A stretch of DNA of 64,000 nucleotides from CALNZV01 sp942491115. Lineage in GTDB: Bacteria > Desulfobacterota > Desulfobacteria > Desulfobacterales > UBA5852. A model generated the notes under the pieces. It ran no database searches, had not been told where the DNA came from, and saw only the letters and a program-made list of their open reading frames with translations. Both the position numbers and the translations under genes were made by a program. The stretch is from the NCBI GenBank assembly GCA_942491115.1, contig CALNZV010000020.1:310001-374000 (forward strand). The letters run 5' to 3'. The first letter of the stretch is position 1, and each line of letters opens with the position of its first letter. Below, piece after piece: positions 8,005-17,112 of this stretch.

Positions 8005-9453
8005 CTATCTTCCGTAGTCGTCGTCGAACCGTGTGATATCGTCCTCCCGGAGATAGCCGCCGGTGCGTACCTCGATGATCTCGACGGGTATTTTCCCTGT
8101 ATTTTCGAGGCGATGGGGAACCCCGCTGGGAATGTAGGTGGACTCATCCTCTCTCAACAAAAACTGCTCATCGCCCCGGGAAACCAGGGCAATGCCGTTG
8201 ACGACGATCCAGTGCTCGGCCCGATGGTGGTGCATCTGCTTGGATATCCGCGACCCCGGATTGATGAACAGCCGCTTGACCTCAAAGCGTGTGGAAGCAA
8301 ATACGGTCTCGTAGACGCCCCAGGGCCTGTAAACCTTGGGATGGGATACGGCCTCGATTCGTCGAGATGACTTCAGCCGGGACACCAGATGCTTGATGTC
8401 CTGGACCCGATCCCTCGGCGAAATGAACACGGCATCGGCCGTCTCCACGATGATATGCTCGGTAACACCAACGGCCGCCACCAGTCGACTGTCGGCACGG
8501 ATAAAAGAGCGGTTTACATCGTAAAGCAGCGTCTCACCCGATACCACATTGCGTTGCTCATCCTTCGCGCCCACCTGCCAAAGGGCTTCCCAGGATCCCA
8601 GGTCGCTCCATCCGGCGTCCAGGGGAACCATGGCTCCGAGATCGGTCTTCTCCATGACGGCATAATCGATGGAGTCCGACGGACATGTGTTGAAAGCGAC
8701 TTCGTCGAGACGGAAAAAATCAAGGTCCGAACGGCCGCTGTCGACCGCCGATTCGCAGACCGCTAACATTTCGGGGGCTAACCGTCGCAGTTCACCCAAC
8801 ACCGTTTTGGCAAGGAAGAGAAACATGCCGCTGTTCCAATAGAAGTCACCGGATGCGAGATATCCCTCCGCAGTGGCACGATCCGGCTTTTCCACGAAGG
8901 CATCGATGCTCCGTATCCCCTCGGCGGTGCCCGGACCCCGAATGATCCCCCCCTGGCGGATGTAGCCATACCCCGTTTCCGGGGCGGTGGGGAGGATTCC
9001 AAAGGTGACCAGACGGCCGTCTGTGGCGCAGAGAACACCTGCGTTAACGGCCAGGCTAAGGGCGTCACTGTCTTCGATGTAGTGATCGGCCGGAAGCACC
9101 AGCAAACATGCGTCGTCGAAAGACTTCAGGGCGTAGAGAGCGGCGGCGGCGACGGCCGGAGCCGTATTTCTTCCCACGGGCTCCAGGAGGATGGAGGCGG
9201 CATCGAGGCCGAGCTGTCTCAACTGCTCGGCGACCATAAACCGGTGATTTTCGTTGCAAATGACAATGGGGTCGTGGATATTCGGCAAGCCCACCAAGCG
9301 GCTGAGGGTATCCTGGATCATGGTCTGCTGACCAATGAGTGGCATCAGCTGTTTGGGATAGAGCTCCCTGGATAGCGGCCAGAGCCGGGTGCCGGAACCT
9401 CCGGCCAGGATGACCGGGATCAGGGGCGGTGCGTTTGAAGGTGTTGTCTCCAT
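8005..9453 (-). CDS. manC: Mannose-1-phosphate guanylyltransferase / mannose-6-phosphate isomerase
   Basis: A bifunctional 482-residue enzyme making GDP-mannose. The N-terminal nucleotidyltransferase has AGGSGTRLWPLSR and the PKQ motif near residue 30, with VEKP in mid-domain. The C-terminal cupin domain (about 345-475) begins RPWGVYE, has the metal-binding QMHHHRAEHW and ends with IPSGVPHR, as in type II phosphomannose isomerases. It is first in the minus-strand run manC-gmd-fcl-dehydrogenase and feeds GDP-mannose to gmd. The site before ATG 9453 is weak (GGTCGG), and no clear promoter was seen. Confidence 0.94.
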   Translation of the reverse strand: METTPSNAPPLIPVILAGGSGTRLWPLSRELYPKQLMPLIGQQTMIQDTLSRLVGLPNIHDPIVICNENHRFMVAEQLRQLGLDAASILLEPVGRNTAPAVAAAALYALKSFDDACLLVLPADHYIEDSDALSLAVNAGVLCATDGRLVTFGILPTAPETGYGYIRQGGIIRGPGTAEGIRSIDAFVEKPDRATAEGYLASGDFYWNSGMFLFLAKTVLGELRRLAPEMLAVCESAVDSGRSDLDFFRLDEVAFNTCPSDSIDYAVMEKTDLGAMVPLDAGWSDLGSWEALWQVGAKDEQRNVVSGETLLYDVNRSFIRADSRLVAAVGVTEHIIVETADAVFISPRDRVQDIKHLVSRLKSSRRIEAVSHPKVYRPWGVYETVFASTRFEVKRLFINPGSRISKQMHHHRAEHWIVVNGIALVSRGDEQFLLREDESTYIPSGVPHRLENTGKIPVEIIEVRTGGYLREDDITRFDDDYGR

Positions 9454-9535
9454 TTTTCCGACCGATCTGTCTCATCGAATGCCGTCACCGTCCGCCTGTG
9501 GAACCCCGGTCAGGGCGGGACGGATACTGGCGGTG

Positions 9536-10237
9536 TCACGCCGAGTGGGAAAGCGCCTCCATCATTTTTGCCTGCATGCGACCGGTGACCTCTGACCGGT
9601 CATGTCCGTTTCTGAGCCGGTCCCCCAGAAGCTTTCCGGCCCTGGCGGCGGCCCCCATCACATCCGGCTGCCGGGTCACATCGGGAATCATGTCCTCCGA
9701 GATGACCACTCCCGGACCGTGGATCATCATTGGAATTCCCACCTCGCAGGTGTCCCCGTATCCGCAGGAGTAGCACGACGCCGCGCCCTGTCCGCTGACC
9801 CTGGCAACCGTTTCGATAAAATTGTAGGTCAAAAAGGTTTCGATCGTGGCCGCGGGTATCTGTCCGTCGGTACCGCCGGAGCCGACCGCAACGCCCAGTT
9901 TTCCCCAGAGGGTGTTGCCCGCCTGGTGGCGGAACTGAAACCAGCGCTCGAGGAAGGCATGGGTGAGGGCATTTAGAGTGGAGTAGTAATTGGGAGCACC
10001 GATCACATAAGCGTCGGCCTCGACGACGGCCTGGCGCATGGGGGGCAAATCATCACTGACCTTGCAAACGTTGTCCTTGACGCAGCCCAGGCAGGCGATA
10101 CAGCCGGAAATCCGTTTTCCCCTAAGTGAGATGAGGTCGAACTCGCAGCCCGTGTGATTGAGGACCGTCATCACCAGCTGGTGGGTGGCGGACTGATCCG
10201 ATGGTCGAGGGCTACCTAACACACCGAGAATTTTCAC
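9536..10237 (-). CDS. Iron-sulfur flavoprotein (Isf-like) / flavodoxin-fold oxidoreductase
   Basis: A 233-residue flavodoxin-fold protein. The start GSPR binds FMN phosphate, GAPNYY and GSGGTDGQ follow. Residues 46-58 hold four cysteines spaced C-x2-C-x2-C-x5-C, the compact motif that binds a 4Fe-4S cluster in archaeal Isf proteins (established for that family). Three more cysteines occur in a later CYSC...C stretch. The start is the GTG at 10237, placed behind AAAGGAGGA; the longer frame has no site. Isf proteins move electrons to oxygen or peroxide or other acceptors; the partner here is unknown. It lies 78 bases after mlaD on the same strand. Confidence 0.85.
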   Translation of the reverse strand: MKILGVLGSPRPSDQSATHQLVMTVLNHTGCEFDLISLRGKRISGCIACLGCVKDNVCKVSDDLPPMRQAVVEADAYVIGAPNYYSTLNALTHAFLERWFQFRHQAGNTLWGKLGVAVGSGGTDGQIPAATIETFLTYNFIETVARVSGQGAASCYSCGYGDTCEVGIPMMIHGPGVVISEDMIPDVTRQPDVMGAAARAGKLLGDRLRNGHDRSEVTGRMQAKMMEALSHSA

Positions 10238-10315
10238 TGTCGTCCTCCTTTTGAAACAACCCGTTGGCACCGACGGCGATTTATAGCACGAAACGTTGAG
10301 GGGCGCTAATGGATC

Positions 10316-10768
10316 TCATTTGTCCACACCGCCAAAGGCATATTTGCCGATCAGATCGTTGAGATCCACCGGCGATTCCGTGTCGAAGATAACCTCCCCC
10401 GGGACCAGAATGTCTCCGCCCCCGCCGGGGTCGATGTCCAGGAATTTGTCACCGATGAGCCCCTCGGTCTTGATGGAGGCGATGGCGTCATCGTATATCT
10501 TTATGCCCTTGCGGATCCGAAGCTCCACCACCGCCACCAGGGCGTCCTGATCAAGGCTGAAGCCGGCCACCCTTCCTACCTTAAGCCCCAGTATCTGCAC
10601 GGGGTTTCCCTCCCGTAGTCCCGTGACTTTCTGAAACCGGGCGTACAAGGAATAGCTGTTATCGTCAAAAAGGGACATATTGCCTAAATTGACAGCCAGA
10701 TAGCCGATACCGAGAAGGCCGGCCAGCATAAAGGCGCCAACCACCGTTTCTTTCTTATAGCTCATCAT
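10316..10768 (-). CDS. mlaD: Mla-type lipid transport substrate-binding protein MlaD
   Basis: MlaD is an MCE-domain protein anchored in the inner membrane, forming a hexameric ring that passes phospholipid across the periplasm. The 150-residue product has one N-terminal membrane segment (about 8-28) and an MCE domain with YARFQKVTGL, GNPVQILGLKVGRV and the GLIGDKFLDI strand. ATG 10768 follows AAGGAGA; a second ATG is adjacent. Its start overlaps the end of mlaF by 14 bases, so the two are translationally coupled. Confidence 0.93.
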   Translation of the reverse strand: MMSYKKETVVGAFMLAGLLGIGYLAVNLGNMSLFDDNSYSLYARFQKVTGLREGNPVQILGLKVGRVAGFSLDQDALVAVVELRIRKGIKIYDDAIASIKTEGLIGDKFLDIDPGGGGDILVPGEVIFDTESPVDLNDLIGKYAFGGVDK

Positions 10769-12035
10769 GGCGCGTCTCCTTTTCCAAATCGCACTGGAAT
10801 TTGGCGATTTGGGTTTGTTTGAACTCGGCAATGCTGACCACGGAATCGATTTCGATCTGGGGCTTGCCCTGGGCCAGACCGGCCAGCACCGAAAATTCGA
10901 AGCACTGCACTTCCGGTGAGGAGTGTTGCCGAAGGTTGTGAATCACCTCCTCGATCCCTTTGGTCCTGAAATCCTCGATAAAGCCTTCGAGGATATTTTC
11001 CGCATTCGCTTGATCGCTGAAAGGCAGCAGGGTAGTGAGCTGATTGATTCGGTATCGGGTAGACAGCCCCCCCTCGGGGCCAAAATGTTTATTGAGGTAA
11101 GCGCCGAAGCATCGAATCAATTCCTGGGCAATGGTGTGTCCCACCTGCTGGATGATGAGATCCATGTCCTCCAAAGTGAATACCACCACCACATAACTTT
11201 CCATGGGACGGCGCCGGGTCAGATCCGTCTGATACCTGATTTTGAAGTGCCGCTTAGAGTAAAACCCCGTCAAACCGCGCTCCAGGTCCTCCAGACTCTG
11301 GAGGAATTCTTCTTGAAACGGATGCTCGAAGGTTTCCAGTTCCTCCGGGGACCCCTCAAAAACGATGCGGCCATCGTAGAGGGCAAGAATTCGGTTGGAG
11401 ATAAAAAACACGTCGGGGATGTCGTGACTGATCAACACGGCAGTGAAGCCCAACCGGCGTTGATAATCGGATATCATCCCCAGTATCGCGTTCCGGCGGA
11501 TGGGATCCTGGCCGGTGGTGGGCTCGTCGAAGAGGACGATCTGGGGATCGGTAACCAGTGCCCGTGCAAGTGCCGCCCGTTTCTGCATGCCGCCTGATAG
11601 CTCGGACGGATATCGGTCGACGACCTCATCCAACTCGGTCTGTTCGATACGGCTCAGGACCCGCTGCCGGATCTCTTTTCGAGACAGCGAGGTCGTGTGA
11701 CGAAGGGGCAGGGCGATGTTGTCGAATACCGTCAGGGAATCGAATAAGGCATTGTTTTGAAACATGTAGGAGATTTTATCGAGATACCGGGACCGCTCAT
11801 TCCGGGACATCTTGTCGATGGGGACGCCGTCGAAGGCGATCACGCCCGAATCGGGGGTCAAGAGGCCGATGATGTGCTTAAGGAGAACACTTTTTCCGGT
11901 CCCGCTCTTTCCGATAATGGTACTCACCTCTCCATTGAAGATCTTCAGGTTTACCCGGTCCAGGATGGTCCGTCTTCCGAAACGCTTCACCACATTGCTA
12001 AATTCGATCAGCGGTGTTCCGCCATCGGCTTTCAT
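10755..12035 (-). CDS. mlaF: Mla-type ABC ATPase with C-terminal degenerate GGDEF-like extension
   Basis: The first 250 residues form an MlaF ATPase: Walker A GKSGTGKS (43-49 region), Q-loop MFQNNALFD, signature LSGGMQKR (146-153), Walker B IVLFDEP and switch His in LISHD. MlaF is normally about 260-270 residues; this protein has 426. Residues about 278-365 read like a GGDEF domain: a VVVVFTLEDMD strand where cyclases have the metal-binding Asp, then VGHTIAQELIRCFG, then TRYRINQLTTLLP where RYGGDEF would be. All catalytic residues are gone, so at most it binds or senses something. The domain call is by eye and is inference. Confidence 0.88.
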   Translation of the reverse strand: MKADGGTPLIEFSNVVKRFGRRTILDRVNLKIFNGEVSTIIGKSGTGKSVLLKHIIGLLTPDSGVIAFDGVPIDKMSRNERSRYLDKISYMFQNNALFDSLTVFDNIALPLRHTTSLSRKEIRQRVLSRIEQTELDEVVDRYPSELSGGMQKRAALARALVTDPQIVLFDEPTTGQDPIRRNAILGMISDYQRRLGFTAVLISHDIPDVFFISNRILALYDGRIVFEGSPEELETFEHPFQEEFLQSLEDLERGLTGFYSKRHFKIRYQTDLTRRRPMESYVVVVFTLEDMDLIIQQVGHTIAQELIRCFGAYLNKHFGPEGGLSTRYRINQLTTLLPFSDQANAENILEGFIEDFRTKGIEEVIHNLRQHSSPEVQCFEFSVLAGLAQGKPQIEIDSVVSIAEFKQTQIAKFQCDLEKETRHDEL

Positions 12036-12048
12036 TCAGACCGCCTTT

Positions 12049-12873
12049 CTATAGAATGAAGGATGTCACGATGTAGTCTGCCACCAATACAAACACACAG
12101 CTAAGCACCACAGCGGATGTGGTGGACTGGCTGACCCCCCGTGCACCCTGGCCGTCGCTTCGCAAGTGGGTGAAAAAACCCTGATAGCAGCAGATGGTGG
12201 AAACGAGGAGCCCGAAGACGATCGATTTCACGAATCCTCCGACAATATCTTCCATGTCGACACTGGAGCTGACCCGGTACCAGAAGGTTCCCGGATCGGC
12301 ACCGGCAATCACTACGCCGGAGACAAACCCCCCGAAGATACCCACGATATCGAAAAAAGCCGTCAGCAATGGAAAACTCAGCAGGCTTGCCGCAAGGCGT
12401 GGACTGACCAGATAGCCCAGCGGGTCGATGCGCATGGTCACAAGGGCGTCGATCTGCTCGGATATCCTCTGAATGCCGATCTCCGCCGTCATGGCCGATC
12501 CCGCCCTGGCGATCACCATGATCGCCGTCATGACGGGCCCCATTTCCCGGATGAGGGAGAGGGAGACGGCAGCTCCGAGGGCCCCCACCGATCCGAATTT
12601 CACCAAGGTGTAGTAGAGTTGAAGGCCCATCACCATTCCCGTAAACAGGGCAACCAGCACCACAATGGAGACGGTTGTCGCACCGATGAAGTAAACCTGA
12701 TGAATGATGGCGGGAAGTTGGCGAAAGCTGAAAACCTGAACGGCCGATTTGAAGAAAAAGAGGGTGGCCCCACCCAGATGATTGATCCAATCCGCGCCGG
12801 TCATGCCGATCACGGCAATGGGATTTGCCCTCCCGGGATCGGAAGGGGGAGAGTTCGAGATCGATGTGCTCAT
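12049..12873 (-). CDS. mlaE: Mla-type ABC permease MlaE
   Basis: The inner-membrane permease of the lipid transporter, 274 residues with about five membrane segments. It has the family's conserved core: TGMVMGLQLYYTL, REMGPVMTAIMVIARAGSA and the AEIG that follows, then DALVTMRIDPLGYLV. The start is ATG 12873 behind AGAGAAG; the longer frame adds an unrelated Arg-rich stretch. It is the first gene of mlaE-mlaF-mlaD. No MlaB (STAS) or MlaC gene follows, unlike the E. coli operon. Confidence 0.93.
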   Translation of the reverse strand: MSTSISNSPPSDPGRANPIAVIGMTGADWINHLGGATLFFFKSAVQVFSFRQLPAIIHQVYFIGATTVSIVVLVALFTGMVMGLQLYYTLVKFGSVGALGAAVSLSLIREMGPVMTAIMVIARAGSAMTAEIGIQRISEQIDALVTMRIDPLGYLVSPRLAASLLSFPLLTAFFDIVGIFGGFVSGVVIAGADPGTFWYRVSSSVDMEDIVGGFVKSIVFGLLVSTICCYQGFFTHLRSDGQGARGVSQSTTSAVVLSCVFVLVADYIVTSFIL

Positions 12874-13484
12874 GTCTTCTCTTTCTGTGCGAAGGTGTCG
12901 GCAAGTTGAATGGCCGGCCCTCCCGAGCCCCTTGAGTACGGGAGCCAACCGGACGGCAGTCTGTCAGGGCCGAACCGGAAAAGACGTCTTGAGCCCCGTG
13001 CCGTGAACCGGTGGCCGAGAAGGCGCCAGGATAGACCTTACCTTTTTAACCATTTGAACGGCCTGGGTCAATCAGCCTTATAAGGGCGCCGGGGAACGAC
13101 ACGGCGAGAATTGCCGGGCTCCACGGCATCGGGGCCATCAGTCTCCGCCCGCCGAAAGCGGCGGACATCCCTATTTTTCGGTGCTCCAGTGGTATCGCAA
13201 TAGTTTAGGGAATGGGGAGATTCTCCCAGCCAATCGACGGCGACCGCCGGCAGTATGGGATTCGCCAAGAGGACAGGCACGGTCACGACGGATCCCATGG
13301 TGCAAAAAGAGCGATAGATGATGACAGGGCCTTTTTTCTCTCGGAGCGAGCGGATCAGCGTCACGGTCAATCCGGAAAAAACCGCGTCCGCCAGCGCCTT
13401 GGTCTGACCGGTTCCTCACGTTGACAACCCCCCGAATCACCACCCGTGGACTTGAAGGTCCTCAATCCACCGTTATGATGGGTC
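12874..13484. other. Intergenic stretch without a supported gene
   Basis: These 611 bases separate the divergent mlaE and the lipoprotein gene at 13485, so promoters for both should lie here, but no convincing -35/-10 pair was seen. A minus-strand open frame around 13068-13397 has codon use like real genes yet no start with a ribosome binding site and no similarity I recognise. It may be a gene remnant. Confidence 0.5.
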
Positions 13485-14357
13485 ATGAAACCCTTTCGAC
13501 TGCTCCTGATGGTGCCGCTTTTGCTAATGGCCTGCGGGCCCCGGTGGATTTATCCCAATCTCGACTGGATGGTTCCCTGGACCGTCGCCGACTACGTGTC
13601 TCTTGACAGTCGGCAACAATCCCAGTTAGCCCGCCGCTTGTCCCGGCAGTTGGAGTGGCACTGCCGAACCCAACTGCACCGCTATGCCGACTTTTTGAGG
13701 CAGATGGGCCGGGAACTTGAATCCTCCGGCCACCCCCTTTCCATGGATCAGCTCAACCACTACCAAGTCACCCTGGAAGGGCTGTGGCGCGACCTGGCCC
13801 GCCGGCTTGGCCCTGAGATCGGAGACATCCTCGTCACCGCCACCGACCGGCAGATCGAAGAACTGTTCGACAATCTTGAAATGGAGAACAAAACCCTCGA
13901 GGACCGCTACGTCCATCGGCCAGAAAAAGAAGTTGCCAGCCTTCGCTACGACAGAATGGCCAAAAGGGTAACCTACTGGATTGGAGAAATGTCCGCTTCC
14001 CAGAAAGAGTCGGTGGCGGAGTGGAGCCGTCAGTCGGCATCGACAGGCGCCCTGTGGATTTCAAATCGGCGCAGGGTTCAAGGGGCCTTCAGGTTTCTGC
14101 TCTCCCGCCGCCATGAAATCGAAGAATTCTCCAAGGCCTTCACTGATTTGCTTTTGGAGACGAAGGCTATCGAAACGGCCGATTATCGCGAAGAAAGATC
14201 AAGGAGGCGTAGAGCCGTCTATTCTCTTCTGGTGAGACTGGAGAGGGACATGACTTCCAAACAGAAAGCGGCTCTGTTGAAGCGGATCGCCACCCTATCC
14301 GATGACTTCGATCGGCTGAGTTGTCGAATCGAGGATATCGACGATCCGAATCCCTGA
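13485..14357 (+). CDS. DUF6279 family lipoprotein
   Basis: A 290-residue lipoprotein: the N-terminal signal ends LLLMAC with the lipobox Cys at residue 17. The body is mostly helical and charged. The early region (WVPWTV-like start, DYVSLDSRQQ, a helical stretch with WHCRTQL) and the mid region with RYDRMAKRV and a terminal LRLERDMT-like helix match DUF6279, a family of outer-membrane lipoproteins of unknown function in Gram-negatives. Convergent with the next gene; no operon partner. Confidence 0.75.
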   Translation: MKPFRLLLMVPLLLMACGPRWIYPNLDWMVPWTVADYVSLDSRQQSQLARRLSRQLEWHCRTQLHRYADFLRQMGRELESSGHPLSMDQLNHYQVTLEGLWRDLARRLGPEIGDILVTATDRQIEELFDNLEMENKTLEDRYVHRPEKEVASLRYDRMAKRVTYWIGEMSASQKESVAEWSRQSASTGALWISNRRRVQGAFRFLLSRRHEIEEFSKAFTDLLLETKAIETADYREERSRRRRAVYSLLVRLERDMTSKQKAALLKRIATLSDDFDRLSCRIEDIDDPNP

Positions 14358-14379
14358 AGGGGAACCCAAGGGCGGTGAA

Positions 14380-14715
14380 TTAGAGGTAGGGCGGGCGGCC
14401 GCCGGCATATAGGAGCGTCTGATAGGTCCGGTCCTTGGTTTTCAGGTGGTTGATCACATAATCCCTGACGTAGGAGGGAATATGACCTTCCTGCAGATAT
14501 CGCTTAAAGTCCCTTTCACTTTTTTCAAGGGAAAACCGCCATGAGACGCCGGCTGCCTTGAACAGGTCGAATTCGCTGATACCGCAGGCAAAGGCCAGAT
14601 CGGCCAATCGCCGCTCATCTCCCCCGGCGTCCAGGGGAGCCAGTCGACTTTCGAAAAGAACCTTGACGGCGGCATAGGCCACAGCCAAACCCGCAAAGAT
14701 TGCCATTTCAATCAT
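14380..14715 (-). CDS. Hypothetical membrane-anchored protein
   Basis: I do not recognise this 111-residue protein. The N-terminus is one membrane segment (about 5-20), followed by a charged region and a C-terminal helical part ending GGRPPYL. A cytoplasmic or periplasmic domain tethered to the membrane is likely. The ATG at 14715 puts the hydrophobic segment at the very start, but its ribosome site is weak; the frame stays open to 14793. Codon use is typical of the window, so it is probably real. Confidence 0.6.
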   Translation of the reverse strand: MIEMAIFAGLAVAYAAVKVLFESRLAPLDAGGDERRLADLAFACGISEFDLFKAAGVSWRFSLEKSERDFKRYLQEGHIPSYVRDYVINHLKTKDRTYQTLLYAGGRPPYL

Positions 14716-14921
14716 AATCAATATCCCGTTTGCATGGACCGAAAAGGGGTCGGAACCCATCATCACCTGACAAGAAAATCGTTCCCCGTACATCCCCTGT
14801 CAAGACAGCGCACCCTTCCCTCCCTTTCTCAGGTCACAGTCCGACAATGGCAGCACAAGGAGGGCATCGCCTTTTCAAACCTTGGTTTTTCGGATAAGTG
14901 GATGCCGAAAGGGAGGAGGCG

Positions 14922-16277
14922 ATGGAGGATCCAGTGGAGGCCGGCAGCACCGATGACGATGCCAAGAATACCGCCGCCAAGGACAGGCACTACCGGCGAA
15001 ACGTGATCGGCATCTCGACCGTGGAGTTCTTGTGGGGGTTGGGGCTTCCCGTCGTCGTGGAGTCCACGTTCCTTCAGCTTTTCCTAAAAAGCCTCGGGGC
15101 ATCGAGTTTTGCCCTCGGATTGATTCCGTTTTTCTTTTTCATCGGCATATCGGTGTTCGCCCTCTTTTCGAGCTATCTGACCGAGGGTCTGGCATTCAGG
15201 CGGCAGGTGGTTGTTCTGCTCCACGCCATCTCCGGGGCCGCCCTTCTGATCTTCGGGGCACTGCTGTACCACATCGGACCAACCGACAGTATTTTATTGG
15301 TTTTCTTCTCCTGTTACGCCGTGTTTTCGGTGTGTGTCGGCATGACGCTTCCGGTGTGGCTGAATTATTTGGTCTCCATTCTGTCCGAAGGCAAATCGGT
15401 GGCCGGGCTGGCCTGGATGATGATCGCCCAAAATGCCGCAAAGCTCGTGAGCAGCATGGCAATTCTCCGGATCGTTGAGCAATACGCCTTTGCCCGTGAG
15501 GCCTCCGCACTCGTTTTTTTGGGAGTCGGCGGGTTGTTCTGCGTGGGAGCGCTGTTCTTCTATCTCACTCGAGAGGGTCCTCCCCCTCTCCAGGAGGCTG
15601 AGCCCCAGCGGCAGACGTTTGTCACCTTTTTGCGAGTGTCCCTGGATCGTGTCATCCGAAACCGAAATTTTCTTTTCTTTTTGGCCGGCGACATGGATTT
15701 TTATATCGTGGTGACGGTGATCTCTTTTTATGCCGCTTACGCCACTGAGTTCGGGGGAATCGAGCCTGCCGTCGCGGCGGGACTTTTTGTCGGCCTTATA
15801 TACACCGGCGCCATCGTGGTGAACATTGCCCTGGGCACTCTGGGGTGGCTGTCCCTCAAACAAAAATCCCTGTTTTCGAAGACCGCCGCCGTCATCGCCA
15901 TTGTCACCATGACCTTATGGACCACCCCCACCGGCTTTTATCTGGCCAGTTTGATGCTGGGAGCGGCCCGAGGCACCCGGATGCTGGTCTATGCCCCCGC
16001 CGTCAAACGGCTCTCCGGACTGGAGGACGCCACCGCCTACTTCGCCATCGCACCGGTGCTGACCTTGCCTGTCGCTGCCGGACTGCCCCTTCTGGTGGGG
16101 CGCTTTCTGGATCTGTTCCATGGCCTAGGTGCCGATGCCTACCGGTTGGTCTTCGCATTGGCGGCGGTACTGGCCGCGGGAGCCTTTCTGTGCGCCTCAA
16201 GGGTAAGGTTTCACCGCCAGCACACCCCAGGATCCCCTGATGCGGCATTCACGTCGACACCCCGGCCCGACTGCTGA
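14922..16277 (+). CDS. MFS transporter
   Basis: An inner-membrane transporter of 451 residues with about 12 predicted segments. After a charged N-terminus (about 30 residues) the hydrophobic core starts VIGISTVEFLWGLGLP; a charged loop near residue 210 divides two six-helix halves. Loops contain RRQ and KQK positive clusters expected on the cytoplasmic side. ATG 14922 follows GGGAGGAGG; an in-frame GTG at 14898 lies upstream. Substrate cannot be told. Monocistronic by context. Confidence 0.8.
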   Translation: MEDPVEAGSTDDDAKNTAAKDRHYRRNVIGISTVEFLWGLGLPVVVESTFLQLFLKSLGASSFALGLIPFFFFIGISVFALFSSYLTEGLAFRRQVVVLLHAISGAALLIFGALLYHIGPTDSILLVFFSCYAVFSVCVGMTLPVWLNYLVSILSEGKSVAGLAWMMIAQNAAKLVSSMAILRIVEQYAFAREASALVFLGVGGLFCVGALFFYLTREGPPPLQEAEPQRQTFVTFLRVSLDRVIRNRNFLFFLAGDMDFYIVVTVISFYAAYATEFGGIEPAVAAGLFVGLIYTGAIVVNIALGTLGWLSLKQKSLFSKTAAVIAIVTMTLWTTPTGFYLASLMLGAARGTRMLVYAPAVKRLSGLEDATAYFAIAPVLTLPVAAGLPLLVGRFLDLFHGLGADAYRLVFALAAVLAAGAFLCASRVRFHRQHTPGSPDAAFTSTPRPDC

Positions 16278-16443
16278 CCCCGGCACTATGATCGGGGCGG
16301 AATTCAGCCATTGCCAGTCCCTCTTTCCCCCGGCCACCTTGACATGGGGTCGACAGTGGCAAGGGTAATTGGACATGGTGAAGGCGATCATGCCTGTTGG
16401 CATGACTCAATCGTCGAAACCCCAATGACTTAGGAGACGACAG

Positions 16444-16614
16444 ATGAGTAGTCCGGATGAAAAAACCTTGTGCGCGCTTCAGGAAGAAGGATATATCGAA
16501 TCCCACCCGGCAGAATTCAAATTACTGATTCAACCCGCAGGATTCTATTGTAAGAACTGTGGCCGATCGGCCGTCAGTGACAAGAATCTCTGTAACCCCG
16601 ACCCCCTGAGCTAA
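16444..16614 (+). CDS. Small Cys-motif protein, 56 residues
   Basis: The reading frame starts at an ATG behind TAGGAGACGACAG, a good ribosome site, and ends with TAA. Near the C-terminus it has FYCKNCGRSA followed nine residues later by another Cys, a CxxC motif like half of a zinc ribbon, plus an N-terminal Cys at residue 10. The N-terminal half is acidic and may be helical. I take it as a real small metal-binding protein; the function is unknown. Confidence 0.7.
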   Translation: MSSPDEKTLCALQEEGYIESHPAEFKLLIQPAGFYCKNCGRSAVSDKNLCNPDPLS

Positions 16615-16692
16615 TCACGGGCGCCGGGAAGGGATGCTGGATCCCAAATAACAGGAAAAAGACCTCGTCGAGGATCAGAATGAGGCATCGGA

Positions 16693-16986
16693 CTAGTCAC
16701 TCCCCAGCATCTCAGCCACCAGTTGCCGCCATTCGTCTTCCAGGGGAATGGATGGCCGGACCCTGCCGGCACGGTCATACCAATAGTCGGCATTCCACAG
16801 CACCCCCTCTTTCCGATGAAGGTAGGCATGAACCGCGCTTCCCTGAACGGAGGGAATTTCCTGGGCAATGGCGTGGGCCCTGTCCCAATTGCCCTTCCGA
16901 TCCCACCATAGAGAGTTCAGGGTATCGGCCACCCCGCTGGGGGGGCTGTTGTCGTCCAAAGAGGCAATGTAGTCGTCGTAGGTCAT
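16693..16986 (-). CDS. Conserved hypothetical protein, about 97 residues
   Basis: A small soluble protein with a WWDRKGNWDRAH segment, HAYLHRKEG and a DYWYDRAG stretch, a pattern I know from short uncharacterised bacterial proteins. The helix pairs around these motifs resemble a TPR/SEL1-like fold (inference). ATG 16986 follows TAGGAGAT; the longer frame from 17013 lacks a site. No operon partner and no assigned function. Confidence 0.72.
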   Translation of the reverse strand: MTYDDYIASLDDNSPPSGVADTLNSLWWDRKGNWDRAHAIAQEIPSVQGSAVHAYLHRKEGVLWNADYWYDRAGRVRPSIPLEDEWRQLVAEMLGSD

Positions 16987-17112
16987 GGGATCTCCTAGGA
17001 GAGGAATCGGCACTCGGTCATCACCGACCCTCGGCTGAACGAATGGGGACGATCACCGGTGGCCGGGGGGGTGGATGAGACGCCCACATCGTAACCTCTG
17101 GGAGCGCACTCA

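Noticed and set aside
10316..12873. Steroid or virulence Mce operon instead of Mla
   Set aside because: Only one short MlaD with a single MCE domain is present, together with MlaE/MlaF motifs; actinobacterial Mce operons carry six long MCE genes.
13068..13397. Minus-strand frame with ALADAVFSGLTVTLIRSL, possible gene
   Set aside because: No start codon with a ribosome site, no known family, and the frame ends in low-quality Arg-rich sequence. Kept only as a possible remnant.
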